Source of the DNA: Lachnoclostridium sp. | Lineage (GTDB): Bacteria > Bacillota_A > Clostridia > Lachnospirales > Lachnospiraceae | Length of the DNA: 30,153 nt | Direction of reading: 5' to 3' | NCBI GenBank assembly: GCA_015057755.1 | Contig: SVDR01000022.1 | Coordinates: 1-30,153, forward strand | Part shown: in pieces, positions 24,282 through 30,153 of the stretch | Numbering within the stretch: position 1 is the stretch's first letter | Layout of the letters: the number at the start of each line of letters is the position of its first letter | The notes under the pieces: model-generated | The model's input: only the letters and a program-made list of their open reading frames with translations | Databases searched by the model: none | What the model was told of the DNA's origin: nothing | Program-made: the position numbers and the translations under genes

Positions 24282-25127
24282 TTATTTGAAAAATTCGTGT
24301 TCACCATGTTTAAATAAAAAGCTCAGCTTTGTATCAAACCAGCGAACATTCTTCGGTGCAGATTTGCTTCTGTTCATGAAATACAGAGCACCTTCAGAAG
24401 GATCCTCACCATTTAACGCGCGCTCAACCGCTTCCCTTGTCTCCTCAGTCACTTTGCAGCGATTGATAGAACCGTCAATAACCGGAGAGAACTGATATTT
24501 CTGGTAAACAACACCATGAATGCTGTTCGGAAATTCATCACTGTCTACACGGTTTAAAATTACATTTGCAACCAGAATCTTGCCTGTGATATCGCAGCCA
24601 CCGGATTCTGCCTGTACGATTCGAAGCAATGTGTCATAATCACTCTCAGAAAGGGCAATCGCTTCCTTCGCCTCTTCTGTTTCCACGACAGGTTCTGTCT
24701 CTTCCTCATAACCCGGAAGTTCTTTTTTCTCTTCCTCTGTCATGTCTGCAAATGTTGTTGTATGTGCTTCCACAGCTGTCTCCTCTGCAGCATCAGCAGT
24801 CGGAGCAGCAGTTTCTGCTTCACTCATATGTTCGCTTTCTGTAAATTCGATTTCAACTTCTTCCTTGTCAGTTGCCAATTCAGTTGAATCAGCTTCCTCC
24901 AGCTCAGTTTCCGCCTCAGTTCTATGTTCCTGAGTCTCGGCAAATGCTACCATTGCGTTATGTCCGCCTACATGTAAGTCTCCTGCCACGAAAGCAAGCA
25001 TTGTCACAACCGAAATTCCGGCAGTCATTAAAACTGCGTTGCGATGCATTGCCTTTGTCATTCCCGTGCACAGATCTCTTACAACCTGGATAACTGTCTG
25101 AAGAAATGAGTTCCATAAATTCTTCAT
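24282..25127 (-). CDS. Exported SleB-like cell wall hydrolase
   Basis: A 281-residue protein with a hydrophobic segment at about residues 32-50, then AFA-ET, a likely signal peptidase site near residue 64. A low-complexity linker rich in Glu, Thr and Ala runs from about 65 to 160. A Hydrolase_2 (SleB/CwlJ-type) domain occupies about 165-281, with LLRIVQAESGG and the probable catalytic Glu174, then KILVANVILNRVDS and YQFSPVIDG. Such enzymes cleave peptidoglycan as lytic transglycosylases, and SleB acts on spore cortex in germination, but many relatives are vegetative. The N-terminus before the hydrophobic segment is unusually long for a signal peptide. It has its own promoter and terminator. 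Confidence 0.85.
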   Translation of the reverse strand: MKNLWNSFLQTVIQVVRDLCTGMTKAMHRNAVLMTAGISVVTMLAFVAGDLHVGGHNAMVAFAETQEHRTEAETELEEADSTELATDKEEVEIEFTESEHMSEAETAAPTADAAEETAVEAHTTTFADMTEEEKKELPGYEEETEPVVETEEAKEAIALSESDYDTLLRIVQAESGGCDITGKILVANVILNRVDSDEFPNSIHGVVYQKYQFSPVIDGSINRCKVTEETREAVERALNGEDPSEGALYFMNRSKSAPKNVRWFDTKLSFLFKHGEHEFFK

Positions 25128-25455
25128 CGGATACCTCTTTTCTCCTCTGTTGTCACCACTTTGCCAGAATGATGACAGTTTCTAGTTTCCAACCCTTTTT
25201 CGGGTGGTGATTGTGATTATAGGAGACCATCAGCAAAAATGTCAATAAGGCTGATACAAGTTTGGCGTATTTTACAAGGACTTTTTTAACATTTGTAATG
25301 GTTTTTTAACATTTTGCAATAAAAAAACGTTGAATTTCCTTTGTTTTTTGTACAGAGTGGCAGACCTGCCATTTTGGACTTGTTACAATTTTGTTAATTT
25401 TTAACCCCCACTTTTGGCACGATTCCGGCAGTGTTTTTTCTTATGTCAACCATTT
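25128..25455 (-). other. 328-base A/T-rich intergenic region upstream of the SleB-like gene
   Basis: No gene is seen here. Next to the SleB-like gene it holds the 5' leader (about 25128-25209) and its promoter. The leader can form an eight-pair hairpin (TGTCATCA with TGGTGACA, plus-strand arms near 25154 and 25174). Further up, a 13-base direct repeat TTTTTTAACATTT occurs at 25282-25294 and 25302-25314, 20 bases apart, so the two A-tracts lie on nearly the same face of the helix. A small perfect inverted repeat, TGGCAG-AC-CTGCCA, is at 25358-25371. No known riboswitch was recognised. Confidence 0.6.
25216..25245 (-). promoter_or_regulatory. Promoter of the SleB-like gene
   Basis: On the minus strand both hexamers are perfect: TTGACA (25240-25245) and TATAAT (25216-25221), with an 18-base spacer. 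The A-tracts upstream could act as an UP element. Confidence 0.82.
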
Positions 25456-25932
25456 TTATGTCAAATCTGCAGCTTTCGCCCCCACAAAAGCCTCCAAATC
25501 CGTGGGAGAAAGGATTACCTGAACCCCTCTCTGACCGGCGCTGACCGTTATGTTTTCATACAAAAAAGCGGAAGCATCCAAGTATGTCGGGAACCGTTTT
25601 TTCATTCCGATCGGAGAGCAGCCGCCTCGAATATAACCGGTCACTGCCAATAAATCCTTCATCGGGATCATCTCAACCTTTTTATCACCGACAGCCTTCG
25701 CCGCCTTCTTCAGATCCAGCTCTTCGTCTACCGGAATACAGCAAACCAGATACCCGGTCTTCTCTCCCTTTAACACCAGAGTTTTAAACATACTGCCATG
25801 ATCCACTCCCAGAACATCCGCCACATGACTTCCGGAAAGGTCATTTTCATCAACCGGATATTCTTTTGCTTCGTATGAAATCTTTGCCTTATCCAACAGG
25901 CGCATCACATTTGTTTTTACATTTTTTGCCAT
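25456..25932 (-). CDS. ybaK: YbaK/EbsC family Cys-tRNA deacylase
   Basis: A 158-residue cytoplasmic protein of the YbaK/ProX editing family, which hydrolyses Cys-tRNA(Pro) made in error by prolyl-tRNA synthetase. It opens with MAKNVKTNVMRLLDKAKI, then DHGSMFKTLVLKG, which contains the conserved Lys of the active site, VDEELDLKKAAKAVG, and GYIRGGCSPIGMKKRFPTYLD near residues 100-120 (GGCSPIG is diagnostic). Length is normal. The stop codon lies in a TTGACATAA (minus strand) that recurs 15 bases downstream. The promoter is not clear: a weak TATATA box lies about 25 bases upstream of the start, in the 68-base gap from the Nudix gene. Confidence 0.93.
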   Translation of the reverse strand: MAKNVKTNVMRLLDKAKISYEAKEYPVDENDLSGSHVADVLGVDHGSMFKTLVLKGEKTGYLVCCIPVDEELDLKKAAKAVGDKKVEMIPMKDLLAVTGYIRGGCSPIGMKKRFPTYLDASAFLYENITVSAGQRGVQVILSPTDLEAFVGAKAADLT

Positions 25933-26000
25933 TTTTAATTGCCTTTCTTCTATATATAGTGTAAATTCATTTTCTCATCCACACAGTATAGAGTCATCTA

Positions 26001-27026
26001 TTAAAGTTCGATTCCAAGAGCATAACCCAGCTTCAAAAACTCTTCTTCGTAAATACAATGTTTGATCGTATTTTCACGGATTGCCTGAAGCGCTTCTTTA
26101 TAGTCCATCCAGATTACAGACTCGATTTCAGATTCCTGCAATCGTATCACATCCGTATCTATCGGCTCCTTATACAGATAGAGAATACTTCTCTGATTAT
26201 CCCTGAATGGCTTTCCATAAAATTCACCTTTGTAGTTTTTATACTGCACGCCGAATTCTAACAGTTCTTCCGGCTTTGCTTTAATCCCCAGCTCTTCTTC
26301 CATCTCGCGAAGTGCAGAGTCCAACGGCTTGTCTCCCGCCGCAATGTGACCTGCTGAGGAAATATCATAACATCCCGGATGTGAATCTTTGCCTGCACTG
26401 CGCTTCTGCAAAAGGATATCGCAGCCGCTCTTCTCATTCGGTCTGGCAATCCAGATATGGGATGTTGCATGAAGCGCTCCTTCTCTGTGTGCCACGCCAC
26501 GCTCTTTCACAAGTCCTGTGGGATTACCCTCTTCATCGATGACATCAAACATCTCCATCGGCTTTCCATTTAAAGCCGCGTAATCCAGTTTTCCTTCTTT
26601 GCTGTAAACCAGTTTCAAGGAGAAAAACGGTACATTCTCATCCAAAAGACGGAAGAAAATCTTATCGCCCTCCCACAGATTCAGTTTCCAGACTTTCTCG
26701 ATATCCACCCATTCCAGCACACCTTCATCGCACGGAATTGGTTCGCCCTCGAATCCATCAGCTGTAAACAGAGACATGTACTCCATCTCAATGTCAGCAA
26801 AAACAAATGTTACCAGACCGCGATAACGATAAGAAGTCAGTGTATAACCGGTTTCTTCTTTTACCTCACGGAGTACACACTCCTCCGGACTTTCGCCCTC
26901 TTCAAAATGTCCGCCGACACCGATCCATTTGTCTTTATTGACATCATTTTTCTTCACAACACGGTGGAGCATTAAATACTGATCGTCTTTTTCTATATAA
27001 CAAAGTGTACTAAGTCTTACTTTCAT
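26001..27026 (-). CDS. Double Nudix hydrolase: MutT-like plus isopentenyl isomerase-like domain
   Basis: A 341-residue protein with two complete Nudix domains. The N-terminal one (about 1-140) has its Nudix box at residues 39-61 with all expected residues (Gly39, Glu45, then REVKEETG) and resembles MutT-type 8-oxo-dGTP diphosphatases. The C-terminal domain (about 160-341) begins MFDVIDEEGNPTG and has a second box starting at Gly226, ending ALREMEEELGI, in which the first acidic residue is Asp rather than Glu. This part resembles YfcD and isopentenyl-diphosphate isomerase relatives. Both domains look competent. It follows yebC, after a terminator, and lies 68 bases before ybaK. It may be cotranscribed with ybaK. 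Single-domain proteins are more usual. Confidence 0.88.
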   Translation of the reverse strand: MKVRLSTLCYIEKDDQYLMLHRVVKKNDVNKDKWIGVGGHFEEGESPEECVLREVKEETGYTLTSYRYRGLVTFVFADIEMEYMSLFTADGFEGEPIPCDEGVLEWVDIEKVWKLNLWEGDKIFFRLLDENVPFFSLKLVYSKEGKLDYAALNGKPMEMFDVIDEEGNPTGLVKERGVAHREGALHATSHIWIARPNEKSGCDILLQKRSAGKDSHPGCYDISSAGHIAAGDKPLDSALREMEEELGIKAKPEELLEFGVQYKNYKGEFYGKPFRDNQRSILYLYKEPIDTDVIRLQESEIESVIWMDYKEALQAIRENTIKHCIYEEEFLKLGYALGIEL

Positions 27027-27048
27027 AGCTGCAGTCCTTTCTCCTCCA

Positions 27049-27085
27049 AATACAAAACCTCCCTTGGAAGTCCAAGAGAGGTTTT
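27049..27085 (-). terminator. Terminator of yebC
   Basis: AAAACCTCTCTTGG pairs with CCAAGGGAGGTTTT on the minus strand (27072-27085 and 27054-27067) around an ACTT loop, with one G-T pair. The tail is TGTAT, so the U run is provided mostly by the end of the stem. The stem starts about seven bases after the yebC stop. The ribosome site of the Nudix gene lies just after it, so that gene either depends on read-through or has a promoter I could not see. Confidence 0.8.
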
Positions 27086-27092
27086 CTTCGCT

Positions 27093-27821
27093 TTATTCAT
27101 CCCAGTTGTGGTACACGTTCTGAACGTCGTCATCCTCATCAAGGAGACCAAGAAGACGGTTCATCTTCTTCACTGTCTCGTCGTCGTTTGCCTCAACCCA
27201 GTTCTGCGGAATCATCGTAACTTCTGCCTGCATCATCGGGATACCCTCTTTCTCGAGAGCCTCACGAACCTCACTGAAGGAATCCGGATCTGTGATCACT
27301 TCAAAGCTGTCCTCTTCCTCTGCGAAGTCTTCTGCACCTGCATCAAGAGCGAGCATCATTAATTCGTCAGCGTCCATCTCGCACTCTTCTTTGTCGATGA
27401 TGATCTGGCCCTTCTTGTCAAACATGAAGGATACGCTGCCCTGAGCGCCTACGTTTCCGCCGCCCTTTGTGAATGCGCTTCTAACGTTTGCTGCTGTACG
27501 GTTCTTGTTGTCTGTCAGAGTCTCTACGATGATCGCAATACCGTTCGGACCATAGCCTTCGTAAGTGAGCTGCTCGTAGTTTACGGAACCGAGGTCACCG
27601 GCTGCTTTCTTAATACCGCGCTCGATCGTATCGTTCGGCATGTTGTTGGATTTTGCCTTTGCAATAACATCACGGAGCTTGCTGTTGTTAGCCGGATCTG
27701 CGCCGCCTTCTTTAACAGCTACTGCGATCTCTCTACCGATGACTGTAAAGATCTTACCCTTTGCAGCATCATTTTTTTCTTTTTTGTGTTTAATATTGGC
27801 GAATTTAGAATGTCCTGACAT
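27093..27821 (-). CDS. yebC: YebC/PmpR family protein
   Basis: A 242-residue cytoplasmic protein of the YebC family. It begins [25 protein letters not shown], the universal start of the family, and continues with [32 protein letters not shown] and a [14 protein letters not shown] segment. These proteins have been described as DNA-binding regulators. Recent work also gives YebC a role in easing translation of proline-rich stretches on the ribosome. The frame is open to 27878, but the ATG at 27819-27821 is chosen because AAGGAG is about eight bases upstream and the family starts here. It has its own promoter, divergent from the peptidase. Confidence 0.96.
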   Translation of the reverse strand: MSGHSKFANIKHKKEKNDAAKGKIFTVIGREIAVAVKEGGADPANNSKLRDVIAKAKSNNMPNDTIERGIKKAAGDLGSVNYEQLTYEGYGPNGIAIIVETLTDNKNRTAANVRSAFTKGGGNVGAQGSVSFMFDKKGQIIIDKEECEMDADELMMLALDAGAEDFAEEEDSFEVITDPDSFSEVREALEKEGIPMMQAEVTMIPQNWVEANDDETVKKMNRLLGLLDEDDDVQNVYHNWDE

Positions 27822-27899
27822 CTTTTTTGCTCCTTTGTTTCTTTCTATTTTCTGTGTCTGTTCCCTCGGAAACAACACACAATCCTCATAATCTTAAAT

Positions 27900-27928
27900 A
27901 TTCTAGCATTATTTTTTTTAGTTGGCAA
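27900..27928 (-). promoter_or_regulatory. Promoter of yebC
   Basis: On the minus strand, TTGCCA (27923-27928) and TAGAAT (27900-27905) with a 17-base spacer lie about 75 bases upstream of the start. Its -35 is only ten bases from the -35 of the divergent peptidase promoter. Confidence 0.68.
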
Positions 27929-27937
27929 GAGCTTTTC

Positions 27938-27965
27938 TTGACACTTAATGAAGTAATGTTATAAT
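27938..27965 (+). promoter_or_regulatory. Promoter of the S9 peptidase gene
   Basis: TTGACA (27938-27943) and TATAAT (27960-27965), both perfect, have a 16-base spacer. The start codon is 35 bases downstream, after GGAGG. Confidence 0.82.
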
Positions 27966-28000
27966 AAAGTAGAGAATTATCAAAAAACGGAGGCAACACC

Positions 28001-29935
28001 ATGAAAAAGATTGAAATTACTACCTTTCTTGACTTTCAGTTTGTAAGCAATCCTTCCTTCTCTCCGGACGGAAAATATATTGCTTTTGTCGTTTCTCAGG
28101 CTGACAGAACTGACAATAATTACAAAGGCAACCTCTATGTTTACAACATGGAATCTAAGAAAGTTGTCAAATTAACAAGCGGCGGCGACGCGAAGTCTTA
28201 TACATGGACAAAGGACAATACTCTTCTGTTCCCGGCTATGAGAAGTGCTGAGTTGAAGAAAAAAGCGGCTGACGGAGAACTGATCGGCGCATTCTACGAG
28301 ATCTCTCCAAACGGCGGTGAGGCGATCGAAGCATTCACAGTTCCGGCAAAGGCAACTGCGATCAAAGCGCTTCCGAACGGCCTTTACTTACTGACTGTGA
28401 AACATGACAATCACAAGGATACAAGAAAGAAATCCTACGAAGTGATCGATGAGCTTCCGTTCTGGGGCAATGGCATGGGCTTCACAAATGCGATGAGAAA
28501 CCGCTATGCGCTCTATAACCGTGAGACTGGTGAAATGACTTACATTGCCTGTGAATGGACAGACTGTCTCGACAGCGTTGCCATGGGCGATCTGCTTGTA
28601 TACAAAGCAGTTCCGTGGAAACAGGGTATTCGCGGCATTTATGCAGGTCTCTACCTCTACAACATGGCTACAGGCGAGACCAAGACTCTTGTAGAGCCGG
28701 ATTCCCTCCGCACAGGTATGTTCGAGTTCTTAAATGAAAATGAACTCCTGATCGCAGCAAATGAAACCAATGACATGGGCTGCACAAAATACAATGAATT
28801 CTATACTTTTAATCTGAATGACGGTACATTAACTCACGTTGCCGAGTACGATGCTTCTATCGGCGGCGGTTCTGTCGGCTGCGACGCAAGATATGGTGCA
28901 GGCCGCGGTCACAAGATGGTAAATGGCGAATGCTATTTCATTTCTACTATCAATGATTATGCATGGTTAAGAAAACTGGATAAAGATTTCCAGATTTCTG
29001 ACAGCCTTACAAAAGGCAGCAGCTGTGACAGCTTCGATTTCAACGGCGAACACCTTGTTAGCTGTGAACTTCAGGGACAGAAACTGGCTGAGCTTTACTT
29101 AGATGGCGAACAGATTACAGATTTCAACGGAGCTCTCCTTTCCGAGCTTTCCGTTATCACTCCGGAACCGCTTACCTTTACAGCAACTGACGGTTACGAA
29201 ATCCACGGCTGGGTTATGAAACCGGCTGATTATGAAGAAGGAAAATCCTATCCGGCAATCTTCCACATTCACGGCGGTCCGCGTACAGTCTTCTCTGATG
29301 TATTCCACCATGAGATGCAGATGTGGGCAAATGCAGGCTACTTCGTATTCTTCTGCAACCCGAGAGGCTCCGACGGACGCGGTACAGCATTTGGCGATAT
29401 CAACGGACGCTACGGTACTGTTGACTTTGTGAACCTGATGGAATTCACAGACAAAGTATTAGAAACATATCCGATGATCGACCAGAGCCGTGTAGGTGTT
29501 ACAGGCGGTTCCTACGGCGGATTCATGACAAACTGGATCATTGGCCATACAGACCGTTTCAAAGCCGCTGCTACACAGCGCTCCATCTGTAACTGGGTTG
29601 CATTTGAACATACTTCCGATATCGGACATACATTCCCATACGCAAACGTTGGCGGTGACACAATCCACAACCTTGAACTGCTTTGGGAACAGTCCCCGTT
29701 AAAATACGCTCCGAACTTCAAGACTCCGACTCTCATCATTCACTCTGACGAAGACTACCGCTGCTATATGGTAGACGGTTTCTCCATGTTCAGTGCACTG
29801 AAGAGACAGGGTGTTCCGACAAAGATGTGCTTATTCCACGGCGAAAACCACGAATTATCCCGTGGCGGTAAACCGGAGAATCGTATTGACCGTATGACTG
29901 AGATCCTGAATTGGATGGATGCATATCTGAAGTAA
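28001..29935 (+). CDS. S9 family prolyl oligopeptidase/acylaminoacyl peptidase
   Basis: A 644-residue serine peptidase. The N-terminal part (about 1-380) is a beta-propeller with PSFSPDGKYIAFVV-type repeats. The C-terminal alpha/beta hydrolase (about 390-644) has the nucleophile Ser504 in GVTGGSYGGFM, the likely acid Asp585 in HSDEDYRC, and His617 in GENHELSR. The order and motifs match the S9C acylaminoacyl-peptidase group, which cleaves peptides or acylated residues. There is no signal peptide, so it is likely cytoplasmic. GGAGG is seven bases upstream of the ATG. It appears to be a single-gene unit and is followed by a long inverted repeat instead of a simple terminator. Confidence 0.93.
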   Translation: MKKIEITTFLDFQFVSNPSFSPDGKYIAFVVSQADRTDNNYKGNLYVYNMESKKVVKLTSGGDAKSYTWTKDNTLLFPAMRSAELKKKAADGELIGAFYEISPNGGEAIEAFTVPAKATAIKALPNGLYLLTVKHDNHKDTRKKSYEVIDELPFWGNGMGFTNAMRNRYALYNRETGEMTYIACEWTDCLDSVAMGDLLVYKAVPWKQGIRGIYAGLYLYNMATGETKTLVEPDSLRTGMFEFLNENELLIAANETNDMGCTKYNEFYTFNLNDGTLTHVAEYDASIGGGSVGCDARYGAGRGHKMVNGECYFISTINDYAWLRKLDKDFQISDSLTKGSSCDSFDFNGEHLVSCELQGQKLAELYLDGEQITDFNGALLSELSVITPEPLTFTATDGYEIHGWVMKPADYEEGKSYPAIFHIHGGPRTVFSDVFHHEMQMWANAGYFVFFCNPRGSDGRGTAFGDINGRYGTVDFVNLMEFTDKVLETYPMIDQSRVGVTGGSYGGFMTNWIIGHTDRFKAAATQRSICNWVAFEHTSDIGHTFPYANVGGDTIHNLELLWEQSPLKYAPNFKTPTLIIHSDEDYRCYMVDGFSMFSALKRQGVPTKMCLFHGENHELSRGGKPENRIDRMTEILNWMDAYLK

Positions 29936-29971
29936 ATATGGATTTAATTTAGTAATAATATAAGTATCTGC

Positions 29972-30136
29972 AGAAAATCCCATACTATCTCAAATTAGGC
30001 TGACTGCCTTTGCTTCACTGCGTTTTATCCGCCCTTACGACGGTCGCGATAAAAGCGCTTGCGACCTTTGTAAGGGCGCAAAACTTGTGAAGCGCAGTCG
30101 TTTAGCCAAAGATTTGAGGATAGTATGGGATTTTCT
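29972..30136. repeat. 165-bp long inverted repeat, possible MITE-like or palindromic element
   Basis: The ends are perfect inverted repeats of 18 bases: 29972-29989 and 30119-30136 (AGAAAATCCCATACTATC). Inward, the arms continue to pair with small bulges: TCAAAT/ATTTGA, GGCT/AGCC, GACTGC/GCAGTC, GCTTCAC/GTGAAGC, TTTT/AAAA, GCCCTTAC/GTAAGGGC, and near the tip GGTCGC/GCGACC (30042-30047 with 30061-30066). The element starts about 37 bases after the peptidase stop and contains no open frame of use. It may be a miniature inverted-repeat element, an ERIC/REP-like repeat, or an outsized terminator hairpin. Clear target-site duplications were not found. Confidence 0.8.
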
Positions 30137-30153
30137 ATCAGAACTTTATATTA

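Noticed and set aside
25128..25215. Cyclic-di-AMP (ydaO) riboswitch before the SleB-like gene
   Set aside because: Such riboswitches often precede wall hydrolase genes, but this leader of about 80 bases is too short and lacks the conserved core.
25358..25371. TGGCAG-AC-CTGCCA inverted repeat as a terminator of ybaK
   Set aside because: The loop is only two bases and no U run follows on the minus strand. It could be a protein-binding site, but nothing else supports that.
1..30153. tRNA genes, rRNA, CRISPR arrays, insertion sequences, prophage genes
   Set aside because: None was recognised on either strand; the only repeat of note is the palindrome at the right end.

Overview
The window reads as chromosomal DNA of an anaerobic, low-to-mid GC Gram-positive bacterium of the Clostridia, most likely the Lachnospiraceae. 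The signs are strong AGGAGG-type ribosome binding sites, near-consensus sigma-A promoters with 17-base spacers, a PyrK/PyrD pair, a SpoIID-family protein, a SleB-family hydrolase, and an oxygen-independent redox enzyme with many iron-sulfur clusters. No rRNA, tRNA, CRISPR array, transposase or phage gene was seen. The family assignment is an inference from gene content and style.

Layout. 1-2210: pyrimidine operon on the minus strand (pyrF, pyrK, then pyrD cut by the window edge). 2229-5983: minus operon lrgA-lrgB-pepF-nitroreductase. 6007-8611: a tandem GNAT acetyltransferase (+), a small alarmone synthetase (-) and a D-amino acid aminotransferase (+). 8630-11880: MFS transporter, GH29 glycosidase and endonuclease III, all minus. 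11932-12683: an exported CAP-domain protein (+). 12691-17406: a minus pair made of a DUF401 transporter and a 1110-residue molybdenum enzyme. 17451-21884: a minus pair made of a membrane GGDEF/EAL protein and a large SpoIID-like protein. 21886-23496: an AI-2E family membrane protein preceded by a structured RNA resembling 6S RNA. 23508-25245: a HAD phosphatase and a SleB-like hydrolase. 25456-27928: YbaK deacylase, a double Nudix protein and YebC. 27938-29935: an S9 peptidase (+), followed by a 165-bp long inverted repeat.

The most unusual gene is the molybdenum enzyme. One polypeptide carries a DmsB-like four-cluster ferredoxin, a TorD/DmsD-like chaperone domain and a DmsA-like catalytic domain, with no Tat signal and no DmsC membrane anchor next to it. 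Its catalytic part also lacks the first cysteine of the usual FS0 cluster motif. It follows a DUF401 membrane protein, which suggests import of a substrate that is then reduced in the cytoplasm. This is a hypothesis from gene order.

Two non-coding items stand out. One is the structured RNA at about 23258-23461, with its own consensus promoter and terminator directly upstream of the AI-2E gene. The other is the long palindrome at 29972-30136. The remaining genes are largely housekeeping: pyrimidine synthesis, stringent response, DNA repair, peptide turnover, cell wall remodelling and editing of mischarged tRNA.
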